Part shown: positions 1 through 7,066 of the stretch, piece after piece
Numbering within the stretch: the first letter of the stretch is position 1
How the letters are laid out: the number at the start of each line of letters is the position of its first letter
Made by a program: the position numbers and the translations under genes
Source: Candidatus Bipolaricaulota bacterium
Lineage (GTDB): Bacteria; Bipolaricaulota; Bipolaricaulia; UBA7950; UBA9294
Assembly: GCA_030612175.1 (NCBI GenBank)
Contig: JAUWOJ010000011.1
Coordinates: 1 to 22,974 of the forward strand
DNA length: 22,974 nucleotides
Direction of reading: 5' to 3'
The notes under the pieces: generated by a model
The model's database searches: none
Told to the model about the DNA's origin: nothing
Seen by the model: only the letters and a program-made list of their open reading frames with translations

Positions 1-429
1 CGATGAGCTACTCCGCTGCTTTATGGAGTAGAGACGTCGCGCTAGGCAATCTATGCAGTAATCCTTAACTATGGTCTGTTCTTGCGCCATCTTAAAGAAG
101 CTTTCCTTTTCAAAGAAGCAAAGTTCTGTTTCGGTGATTGCACGGGCACGGCTTATGTGCAGCTTATCGGATCTCTGTAGTAAGATTCCCAAACCAATGA
201 GCTCACCCGGTCCAAGGATCTCTGATGTGGAAAGGTAGCGATCCTTCTTCTGTGTCGTACAGTGGTCACTGACAAACCCCCTTGTAATAAGGTAGACTCC
301 AGCAGCGTAAGTCCCAACCTGGTAGATGAGTTCGCCCTCTGGGTAACGGACGTGCAGAGCAGCATAGCTGTCAATGAGCTGCTTCCAATCAATTTCCTGT
401 TTTTCATTCTTCTGAAGTATTTTTCTCAT
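1..429 (-). CDS. Crp/Fnr-family transcriptional regulator, C-terminus cut by window edge
   Basis: Reading the minus strand from the ATG at 429 gives 143 codons open to the left edge. The product begins MRKILQKNEKQEIDWKQ and continues with a cyclic-nucleotide-binding-type beta-roll: RYPEGELIYQVG at about residues 27-38, GVYLITRGFVSDH at about 44-56 and GPGELIGLGIL at about 73-83. This order and glycine spacing are typical of the N-terminal sensory domain of Crp/Fnr regulators. The long helix before the HTH is just starting at the edge, and the DNA-binding domain is outside the window. The PGEL-IG-L stretch lacks the cAMP-binding Arg-Ser/Thr-Ala motif, so cAMP is an unlikely ligand. The N-terminus has no cysteine cluster like that of Fnr. 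An in-frame stop lies upstream and no other good start is visible; the GGAGG at about -27 is too far away to help. It is divergent from the glutamate dehydrogenase gene. The ligand is unknown. Confidence 0.8.
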   Translation of the reverse strand, partial: MRKILQKNEKQEIDWKQLIDSYAALHVRYPEGELIYQVGTYAAGVYLITRGFVSDHCTTQKKDRYLSTSEILGPGELIGLGILLQRSDKLHISRARAITETELCFFEKESFFKMAQEQTIVKDYCIDCLARRLYSIKQRSSSS

Positions 430-758
430 CGCTCTAATAAAACAGACTACACTTATCCTCCGTTCGAACCAATGTGAGACGACAGGGAACTACGTGGCAT
501 CTGTGAGGGCTGAGTATACCTATTAACCTAGTATGAGTATGGCATATGACGTGCCTAAAGCAGCTGTCGGACCATCGTAAGAGGCCTCGATTAGGCTTTT
601 CACTGTGGACAAAGACTAACCATCTTGCTTGGTTTGGGATGTGAATGATTTCATTTCTTGTGGTCATGGGGCTGCAAAAATGAACTTGTACCACTGTCGT
701 TTAGCCTAGTCTTGGTATGAAAAGGAACCTATGCTTTCTCGTTGGAGGTGAACGCCTT
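430..758. other. Divergent intergenic region between regulator and gdhA
   Basis: About 330 bases hold the control regions of two divergent genes. No convincing ORF or RNA gene is seen. I found no clean -35/-10 pair for gdhA; TATGCT at 730-735 is a weak -10 candidate. A CRP-like dyad lies at 640-655 (separate entry). Short GCCT/AGGC repeats around 590-600 are followed by TTTTC but form too short a stem to call a terminator. Confidence 0.5.
640..655. promoter_or_regulatory. Possible Crp/Fnr-type operator
   Basis: TGTGAATGATTTCATT has a TGTGA half-site, a 6-nt spacer and TCATT, with an exact TGAA-N4-TTCA core. It resembles the Crp consensus TGTGA-N6-TCACA and lies between a Crp/Fnr-type gene and gdhA. 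One such match can occur by chance. The link to the neighbouring regulator is inference. Confidence 0.25.
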
Positions 759-2063
759 ATGACAGCTAAGAGAATAACTGAGGTTCTGCAGAAAAAAGCA
801 GTAGGAATAACGATTAATCCCTATCAGATGATGTTGCAACAGCTGGATTTGGCGCGTGTGCATACAAGCATTCCGGATGGTATCTGGAAGATTCTTCGTT
901 CTCCCGAACGATCTCTGGAAGTGAGCATTCCAATCATACGTGATGATGGTGAGATAGAGGTCTTTACTGGATATCGGGTTCAGTACAGTAGTGCGCGTGG
1001 GCCTTGTAAAGGAGGGATTCGTTATCACCCTGGCGTAACTCTTGATGAGGTAAAAGCACTAGCCGGTTGGATGACATGGAAATGCGCTGTGGCTAATGTG
1101 CCATATGGTGGGGCAAAAGGTGGAGTTGTATGTGATCCGACGCGGCTTTCTGAGCGGGAAGTAGAGCGGTTGACGCGTTGTTATACGGCACGTATCCTTC
1201 CGATCATTGGACCAAAGCAGGATATTCCTGCCCCCGATGTGAATACAAACGCATCAATCATGAACTGGATTGTAGATACAGCCAGTCAACTACGTGGTGA
1301 AGCAGTTCCTGGTATCGTGACGGGGAAATCCATTGAACTTGGCGGTGCCTTGGGGCGAGTGGAGGCGACCGGCCGCGGAGTGATGTTTATCACAATTGGA
1401 GTTCTGCAGCGGCTTGGCATTGACCTTTCTCACGCAACTATTGCAGTGCAGGGTTTTGGTAATGCTGGATCGGTTGCAGCTCGGCTGCTCAGCAAACAGG
1501 GTGGTAAGGTTGTCGGACTAAGTGACATCTCGGGTGGATACTACTGCAGTGAGGGCTTTGATGTTGACGATGTTGTCCGCTATGTAAAGGGTTCTCCGGG
1601 CCACCTGCTTGCCGGTTATAATGCTTCTGGCATAGAGGAGATTACAAACGAAGAACTGTTCACTCTTGATGTGGATGTATTGATTCCTGCTGCATTGGAG
1701 GCACAAATCACCTCACAGAATGCAGCGCGTGTCAGAGCGAATGTGATTATAGAAGCGGCAAACGGCCCCACGACTCCCGAAGCAGACGTTATCCTTGCAG
1801 AGAATGAAATTGTCGTTGTGCCAGATATCCTTGCCAATGCTGGCGGTGTCGTCTGCTCGTACTTTGAATGGGTGCAGAATATCCAGTGTCTTCCTTGGGA
1901 GGAAGAGGAGACCAACCAGCGCCTGGGGAAAGTCATGCAGCGTGCTCTAAGGGAGGTATTAGATCTGTCCAAGGAAAGGAATATCTCCTTACGGTTGGCA
2001 GCCTTTGTGTTGGGAGTGGAACGTGTTGCGCAAGCGGCCATACTGCGTGGTGTGTTCCTTTAG
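759..2063 (+). CDS. gdhA: Glu/Leu/Phe/Val-family dehydrogenase, probably glutamate dehydrogenase
   Basis: A cytosolic enzyme, probably hexameric, catalysing reversible oxidative deamination of glutamate to 2-oxoglutarate and ammonia with NAD or NADP. The 434 residues match the usual length of the small hexameric class. Seen: ARGPCKGGIRYHPG (about 79-92) with substrate-contacting Lys84; WMTWKCA with Lys108; VPYGGAKGGV (114-123) carrying the catalytic lysine Lys120; PAPDVNT with catalytic Asp160; and the Rossmann motif VQGFGNAGS (230-238) in the cofactor domain. The ATG at 759 is preferred over the in-frame ATG at 717 because GGAGGTGA sits just before it and the family N-terminus fits better. 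Leucine or phenylalanine dehydrogenase is less likely given the full GDH-type N-terminal domain. Cofactor choice cannot be read safely. It is followed 22 bp later by a nucleotidyltransferase gene. Confidence 0.93.
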   Translation: MTAKRITEVLQKKAVGITINPYQMMLQQLDLARVHTSIPDGIWKILRSPERSLEVSIPIIRDDGEIEVFTGYRVQYSSARGPCKGGIRYHPGVTLDEVKALAGWMTWKCAVANVPYGGAKGGVVCDPTRLSEREVERLTRCYTARILPIIGPKQDIPAPDVNTNASIMNWIVDTASQLRGEAVPGIVTGKSIELGGALGRVEATGRGVMFITIGVLQRLGIDLSHATIAVQGFGNAGSVAARLLSKQGGKVVGLSDISGGYYCSEGFDVDDVVRYVKGSPGHLLAGYNASGIEEITNEELFTLDVDVLIPAALEAQITSQNAARVRANVIIEAANGPTTPEADVILAENEIVVVPDILANAGGVVCSYFEWVQNIQCLPWEEEETNQRLGKVMQRALREVLDLSKERNISLRLAAFVLGVERVAQAAILRGVFL

Positions 2064-2085
2064 GCTAATGTGAAGAGGAGATGAA

Positions 2086-2586
2086 ATGAGCCTTGGTACC
2101 CCAAGTGGTCTGCTTGCAGCGGAGCTTGAATCAGAGGTACTGTTAAACTGCGCAGTGTCTTTCTGTGCCGATCGCTTACATGTAGATGTGGAGCGGGCTG
2201 TGATTGCACTGCGTAACAGTGAAGCGTCTACTCATAGTACACTCCGGTATAGGATCGCAAAGGATATAGCGGGGTATCTTGGAAGACTGGAATGCGGTGT
2301 TTGCGGTGTCTATCTCTATGGAAGCGCAATGAATGGAGATGCACAAATCGCTTCAGATATTGATCTCATAGTAGTTGTTCATCGCAAACTAGATCAAGCA
2401 TATGCGCTATTGCAGAAGCTGGATCTAGCATTGGTGACGTCTTATCAAGCATTGCTTGGGCCGATTCGTGGTCCAGCAAGGCTCCTCGATGTTCAATTTG
2501 TGGATGTTGAGGAGCAACAGAAACACCGTGGCTGTGGGGCTATTCTCCATTCGGTGGAGGCAAGACCCGTTCGTCTATGGTGTTAA
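2086..2586 (+). CDS. Small nucleotidyltransferase-fold protein
   Basis: A 166-residue protein with the pol-beta-type nucleotidyltransferase signature. YLYGSAMNGDAQIASDIDLIVV (about 76-97) holds Gly79-Ser80 followed by the metal-binding pair Asp91 and Asp93. LLDVQFVD (133-140) offers a third acidic residue, Asp135. The N-terminal ~65 residues look helical and are not recognised. GAGGAG lies 5 nt before the ATG. The gene starts 22 bp after gdhA and probably shares its transcript. Proteins of this fold transfer nucleotides to proteins, RNA or antibiotics, or act as MNT-type toxin-antitoxin parts. No HEPN partner is adjacent, so the target is unknown. The link to glutamate dehydrogenase is by position only. 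Confidence 0.75.
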   Translation: MSLGTPSGLLAAELESEVLLNCAVSFCADRLHVDVERAVIALRNSEASTHSTLRYRIAKDIAGYLGRLECGVCGVYLYGSAMNGDAQIASDIDLIVVVHRKLDQAYALLQKLDLALVTSYQALLGPIRGPARLLDVQFVDVEEQQKHRGCGAILHSVEARPVRLWC

Positions 2587-2598
2587 TTCCTATAGTCT

Positions 2599-2625
2599 GG
2601 AGGCTCCTGTGGGCCAGGAGCCTCC
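2599..2625. terminator. Perfect 10-bp hairpin between convergent genes
   Basis: GGAGGCTCCT (2599-2608), a 7-nt loop, then AGGAGCCTCC (2616-2625): a perfect GC-rich stem in the 45-bp gap between two convergent genes. It is followed on the plus strand by GATCCTTTATC rather than a clear T-tract. It could stop transcription from either side, or act as an mRNA-end stabiliser. Confidence 0.55.
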
Positions 2626-2631
2626 GATCCT

Positions 2632-3615
2632 TTATCGTGCATGGATGAAGAACTGTTTCATCTCCTGTGGACGGTAGAGATCAAATTGCACTAGGCTCAA
2701 TACATCCAGATGCGTCTGGCTTCCTGGATTGATGCAGTGCGTCTTTCCTAAATCATCCTTGTAGTCACCGATGACAACAGACTCGTGGCAGTGCCCTGAA
2801 AGGACAAGGTAAGGTTGTGTACGCTCGATAAACCGACGGATCTCTACGCTTCCCACATGATCAGGGAGATGAAGGTAATCGTAGCGCCCGCGAGGAGCAG
2901 TCCAGTCAAGCAGTGTGTTGTAAGGAGAGGCATGAAAGAGATGGATTGTCCGCGCGGGATTGTAGGAGGTCTTGCTCTTTGCATGGGGATCATGTTTCAG
3001 CAGATAGGCTCCGAAATCTTCGAGATCATCCGCGATTGTTGACGAGTGGGCTCGTGTATCTGTAGCAATCCCCATATCGTAGATGTCCGTGGTGGAATCC
3101 ATTCCTGGTGGGCGTAGCTTGACGCGGTTCTCATACTTCACCCAGTCCATTAACAGGGATCCCCCAGGAGGAACGTAGGGATATCCCGCCACCCACAGCC
3201 GAGGTATCTCGCCGGGGAAGAACGATTGCTTTTGATGGGAATCGCGTAGTGGAACTAGTTGTTCGTCTACTAGGTGAAAATTCGTTACGTCTTTATCGAA
3301 TGCCGTCAACAAGAGTTCATTCACTCGGCGGTCATCGTTTCCCATAATTACATAGATGTCAGTATGGCGATGTTCGAGGAGAAAGCTACCGAGAAGAGGG
3401 ATGAATTGATCGGTGAAGAACTTCTCTTGTACAACCGCTCCACGTTCGCGGCCAGTGATGTCCTTGGCGCTATCTTGTTCAACTTGAAGAGTGCTAGGGG
3501 CGAGGTCACCGGTGATAAAGATGGACGTAAGCTTCCATAAATTAGCGACGCGCAACAGAAGCTCGTAGAGGGAGATATTTCCGTGAAGGTCAGTTACAGC
3601 AACTGCTTGCATCAT
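2632..3615 (-). CDS. Calcineurin-like metallophosphoesterase
   Basis: A 327-residue cytosolic protein, with no signal peptide or membrane segment. It shows the ordered dimetal motifs of the superfamily: DLHGN (Asp9, His11), ITGD (Gly36-Asp37), MGNDDRR (Asn93, Asp94), LFHASP with His225/His228, and LSGHCHES (His275, His277), followed by NPGSQTH. It is longer than simple YfcE-type phosphodiesterases (about 180 aa); the extra segment lies at about 110-215. The substrate cannot be told. Tandem ATGs at 3613-3615 and 3610-3612 follow GGGAGAG. A promoter lies immediately upstream, so it can be transcribed apart from the redox operon, which ends 121 bp before. Confidence 0.85.
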   Translation of the reverse strand: MMQAVAVTDLHGNISLYELLLRVANLWKLTSIFITGDLAPSTLQVEQDSAKDITGRERGAVVQEKFFTDQFIPLLGSFLLEHRHTDIYVIMGNDDRRVNELLLTAFDKDVTNFHLVDEQLVPLRDSHQKQSFFPGEIPRLWVAGYPYVPPGGSLLMDWVKYENRVKLRPPGMDSTTDIYDMGIATDTRAHSSTIADDLEDFGAYLLKHDPHAKSKTSYNPARTIHLFHASPYNTLLDWTAPRGRYDYLHLPDHVGSVEIRRFIERTQPYLVLSGHCHESVVIGDYKDDLGKTHCINPGSQTHLDVLSLVQFDLYRPQEMKQFFIHAR

Positions 3616-3624
3616 TGCTCTCCC

Positions 3625-3652
3625 AGAATATCTTCTTGTTTACAGATGTCAA
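3625..3652 (-). promoter_or_regulatory. sigma70-like promoter of the phosphoesterase gene
   Basis: On the minus strand a perfect TTGACA (3647-3652) is followed after 16 bp by TATTCT (3625-3630). The -10 ends only 9 nt before the first ATG at 3615, implying an almost absent 5' leader if this is the real promoter. Confidence 0.5.
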
Positions 3653-3736
3653 GCTGGTGAGAGGTGCGCGAACCCAAAGTATTTGAGTTTCGCTGATGCT
3701 AATTAGTAATGGTCGCGCTAAGGACTATCTCAAAGA

Positions 3737-6700
3737 CTATATCCCTGCTTCGGACAACTTATGTTCGATTGCAAGCGCCAAGGAGCTTACCGCGCCCGCA
3801 AAGATTGAAGCACTGCTTTCATTTGTGGAATGAGAGAGCAGGAGAGAGTTTGTGTCCTTTGTTACTGCTTCGAGTTCGCTGTAGTCCCAGCCTAGGCCGA
3901 GCACAGAACCAAGTTCAACAATGGTCTTCCAATTTTCCTTGTGAATTGGATTGTCAAGATCAGATAATAACACCTTGGTCCTATTGTTACTATCGGTCAG
4001 ATGTCCCTGACATTCAATCGGAAGAGACATTGGCAAGACAACATTAGCGTAATTCGTTGTTTCGTTCTGCATGTGGGTCATTGCCACAACAAGGTTAGCC
4101 TGTTCCAATTTACTGGCATAGATGGGGTCTTTGCCGGGGTTGGCGCCAAACACAAAACATGTGGAAAGCTGGTCAGATGAAGACTCGTTTGCTGCCCGGA
4201 AGCCAAGTTGCATAAGACCATCTAAATTTGCTAGCCCACGAAGTAGCGCGATTTTGCAGGATGATTTGTCCCTGACAAGACTAAGGATTGCGCGTGCAGT
4301 CTCTTGGCCGATCATTCGCTCTTCAATCACCAGCAAGGGGTATTTGGCGAGGGCAAAATGTTCGCGAAGTAGCGCAAGCTCATCGTGTGTCTTGTTCTCT
4401 GTTGGCTCAGCAAGCTGCTTAATGACTGATTTGGGCTCTCTATGATCTATTACGATGTCAGCATCGCCCAGCCTCCCCTGAAGGCTGACTACAGTTGCCC
4501 CGGCCCGCTGAGCTGCGCGGACCTTCAGGTCGAGGACAAACCCTTCGTATCGAGATCTAGGACCAAGAACGAAGATCAGATCAGCTGTAGCAATAGCATC
4601 AGTAGAAGCGATAGAACGTGCCGGTAGCTTGACTCCATTGTCACTGAGCTGTTCAACTGTGAGAAGATCGGTGCCTAACGCCTCGTGCGCTAACCGAGCG
4701 ATAAGGTAGGCTTCTTCGTTCGTCAAATGTCCTGCGCCGACCACGGCTGTCGCTGGGTCCCTACCAGTGAACGATTCCTTGATACGATTGAGCGCTTCAC
4801 TCCATGATACCTTGACCAAGCCTTCATCTGTCCGCATGAGAGGGTGAGTTATTCGCGGTTCTGAGACCAGTTTATGCCAACCGTAGCGGCCCTTGGCACA
4901 AAGGATGATCCCCTTCTCTGCGACGGGGAGCGTTCTCATGTAGTTGCCGTTCAGGCTTCCCACTTCGATCTCACACCCAAGGCCGCATAGGCAACACGTT
5001 GATCTTGTCTCCATCAATTTAGTTGGTAGCTGTTTCTCAAGCGCTGTTCTGTCTTCCAATGTTCCAGTGGGACACACATCAACGCATGCACCGCAGGAAA
5101 TACAACTGGATTCCTGCCAGGGATGATCAAACGGAGCTTGTATCTCGGCGGTAATCCCCCGCCCAACGAAGTCGATGGCGTGAATACCGCAAATATCACC
5201 GCAGACACTTACACACCGCCCGCAGGCAATGCATTTACCGGGGTCACGGATGATGAATGGATGCCGGTTATCTGGAAGTTTGCGCGATAGCTCGCCCTCG
5301 TAGGTGTCTTGTGACGCATGAGCCATAGTTGCATAGTCCCGCAACAGGCAGTGGTCAACAGCCAGACATCCACAGCCTAAGCATCGCTTCCCTTCTTCCT
5401 CGACCTGTTCATCGGTGAAGTCTGTTTCGTACTCGCTGAAATCGTGAATGCGTTCTGCTGGGGGGCGTACGTATGTGGGTATCCGTGGAACTGGAAGCAC
5501 GTCGCCAAGATCCGCTTTCGTTACTTCGATCTTTTCGTTGGTATAGATAAGCGATCGAGTGGTGTCTTCTTTGAGCAGGTAACGCTCAATTGCGTCAGCT
5601 GCTTGGTGTGCAGCAGCTACTGCTTCGACAGCAAATCCGGGACCTGTAACTACATCGCCACCGGCAAATATCTTCTCGCGAGAGGTTTGTCCGGTTTCCT
5701 CGTTGACAATGATCCGACCGTGTCGATCGGTGTCTAGCGGCAACTGGACAAGACAGGCTGTATCTACTAGTTGCCCTACGGCAAGAATCACTGCTTTAAC
5801 AGGCACGATAAACTCGGAGTCGTCAATCTGAATCGGCCGGGCACGTCCCTGAGCGTCGGGGGCGCCGAGCTTCATCTTGGCGCACTTCACTCCGGAGAGG
5901 AAACTACCATTACCGATGAACTCAACTGGCTGAGTGAGAAACTGAAACACGGCTCCTTCTTCTTCAACTTCAACAATCTCCCTTGGAAGAGCTGGCATTT
6001 GCTCGCGGCTTCTCCGATAGAGAACTGTTACTTGCGTCCCAAGACGAAGCGCCGACCGCGCCGCATCCATAGCGGTGTTTCCGCCCCCAATTACAGCAAT
6101 GTGATCGGGCAAAGGCGTTCTTCTTCCCTCATTTACCATTCGTAGGAAGTCAATCCCCTGGAAGATAGCCGGGTGATCCTTGCCTGGGATAGCGAGACTG
6201 CGTGCTCCCCATGCCCCAAGGCCGAGAAATACGGCATCGAAGTCTCGCTCCAGGCCAGCCAGTGAAACTTCTTTCCCCAGGCGCACGTCATTGCGAAGCT
6301 CGATTCCCATCCTCTGCAGGACTGTAATCTCGCGGTCGAGCACTTCTTGGGGGAGGCGAAAGTCAGGTATGCCGTAACGGAGCATCCCTCCCATCTTGGG
6401 CATGGCATCAAATACTACGGTAGCGTGTCCATTCCGCCTAAGGAAGTAGGCAGCAGACAGCCCTGCCGGCCCTCCACCCACGATGGCAATACGGTACCTT
6501 GTATCCTTGCCAACCTTGGGGACGTAGTCAAATTCCTTGTCCCCTAAGAAACGCTTAATATGGCGGATCTGCAAAGGATCATCGGCTATTTGACGACGGC
6601 AAGCATCCTCGCACGGAGCAGGACAAATTCTGCCAAAGGATGCAGGAAAAGGAAGTTTTTCGTAAAGTAATTGAAGGGCTTCAAGAAACAGCCCATTTCC

Positions 6701-7054
6701 TGCCAGGCTTACATAGCCTTGGCAGTCAGTGTGTGCTGGGCAGGCAAGCTGGCATGGGGCAATACAATCTCCCCAATGGTTACTTAAGAGCAGTTCTAGT
6801 GCCGTTCGTCTGACTTCCTTCGCTGCCTTGCTATTGGTATGGATAACCATGCCGTCCTTGATCGTGGTGGAGCAAGACTTGACAACTCCCATTTCTTCCA
6901 CTTCAACAACACAAATCCCACAGGATTCAGATGGCTCAAGCCGCTCTTCAGCACATAAAGCAGGGATATCAATCCGGATACGACGGGCTAACTCAAGAAT
7001 TGTCTCATCCTTGAGCCCACACACATTCCTTTCATCTATCGTAACTGAGGGCAT
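3737..7054 (-). CDS. Fused 2Fe-2S / GltD-like flavoprotein / NuoG-like large subunit of a soluble NADH-linked (Stn-like) complex
   Basis: A 1105-residue redox protein. Domains in order: 2Fe-2S ferredoxin (1-85; Cys34, 45, 48, 61); GltD/NfnB-type N-terminal Fe-S domain (about 90-170; Cys97, 101, 105, then CPAPCEDAC); FAD domain with IVGGGPAGLSAA (191-202); nested NAD(P) domain with VIGGGNTAMDAA (321-332) and IFAGGDVVTGPG (462-473); a short Cys cluster (558, 561, 563, 569); two 4Fe-4S ferredoxin motifs (608-618 and 651-661); a molybdopterin-type Fe4S4 motif (Cys687, 690, 694, 719); and a shortened NuoG/FdhA-like fold (about 730-1050). The region where formate dehydrogenases hold the catalytic Cys/Sec is replaced, and the C-terminal dinucleotide-binding domain is not seen, so it is probably not a formate dehydrogenase. 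It is the third gene after NuoE-like and NuoF-like genes, 12 nt downstream, with AAGGGAA before the ATG. The set resembles Sporomusa-type Nfn (Stn) transhydrogenase. The function is inferred. Confidence 0.8.
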   Translation of the reverse strand: MPSVTIDERNVCGLKDETILELARRIRIDIPALCAEERLEPSESCGICVVEVEEMGVVKSCSTTIKDGMVIHTNSKAAKEVRRTALELLLSNHWGDCIAPCQLACPAHTDCQGYVSLAGNGLFLEALQLLYEKLPFPASFGRICPAPCEDACRRQIADDPLQIRHIKRFLGDKEFDYVPKVGKDTRYRIAIVGGGPAGLSAAYFLRRNGHATVVFDAMPKMGGMLRYGIPDFRLPQEVLDREITVLQRMGIELRNDVRLGKEVSLAGLERDFDAVFLGLGAWGARSLAIPGKDHPAIFQGIDFLRMVNEGRRTPLPDHIAVIGGGNTAMDAARSALRLGTQVTVLYRRSREQMPALPREIVEVEEEGAVFQFLTQPVEFIGNGSFLSGVKCAKMKLGAPDAQGRARPIQIDDSEFIVPVKAVILAVGQLVDTACLVQLPLDTDRHGRIIVNEETGQTSREKIFAGGDVVTGPGFAVEAVAAAHQAADAIERYLLKEDTTRSLIYTNEKIEVTKADLGDVLPVPRIPTYVRPPAERIHDFSEYETDFTDEQVEEEGKRCLGCGCLAVDHCLLRDYATMAHASQDTYEGELSRKLPDNRHPFIIRDPGKCIACGRCVSVCGDICGIHAIDFVGRGITAEIQAPFDHPWQESSCISCGACVDVCPTGTLEDRTALEKQLPTKLMETRSTCCLCGLGCEIEVGSLNGNYMRTLPVAEKGIILCAKGRYGWHKLVSEPRITHPLMRTDEGLVKVSWSEALNRIKESFTGRDPATAVVGAGHLTNEEAYLIARLAHEALGTDLLTVEQLSDNGVKLPARSIASTDAIATADLIFVLGPRSRYEGFVLDLKVRAAQRAGATVVSLQGRLGDADIVIDHREPKSVIKQLAEPTENKTHDELALLREHFALAKYPLLVIEERMIGQETARAILSLVRDKSSCKIALLRGLANLDGLMQLGFRAANESSSDQLSTCFVFGANPGKDPIYASKLEQANLVVAMTHMQNETTNYANVVLPMSLPIECQGHLTDSNNRTKVLLSDLDNPIHKENWKTIVELGSVLGLGWDYSELEAVTKDTNSLLLSHSTNESSASIFAGAVSSLALAIEHKLSEAGI

Positions 7055-7066
7055 ATGATTCCCTTG

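Noticed and set aside
455..475. T-arm of a tRNA (GGTTCGAACGG on the minus strand)
   Set aside because: No matching acceptor or anticodon stems surround it.
717..758. Longer N-terminus of glutamate dehydrogenase from the ATG at 717
   Set aside because: The ATG at 759 has a strong GGAGGTGA and fits the family start better.
3709..4047. Plus-strand ORFs opposite the redox operon
   Set aside because: They lie antisense to strongly conserved genes, have no family similarity and no convincing ribosome sites.
3737..7054. Formate dehydrogenase alpha subunit
   Set aside because: The Fe4S4 motif fits, but the catalytic Cys/Sec segment and terminal cofactor-binding domain are not seen, and the GltD-like part dominates the protein.
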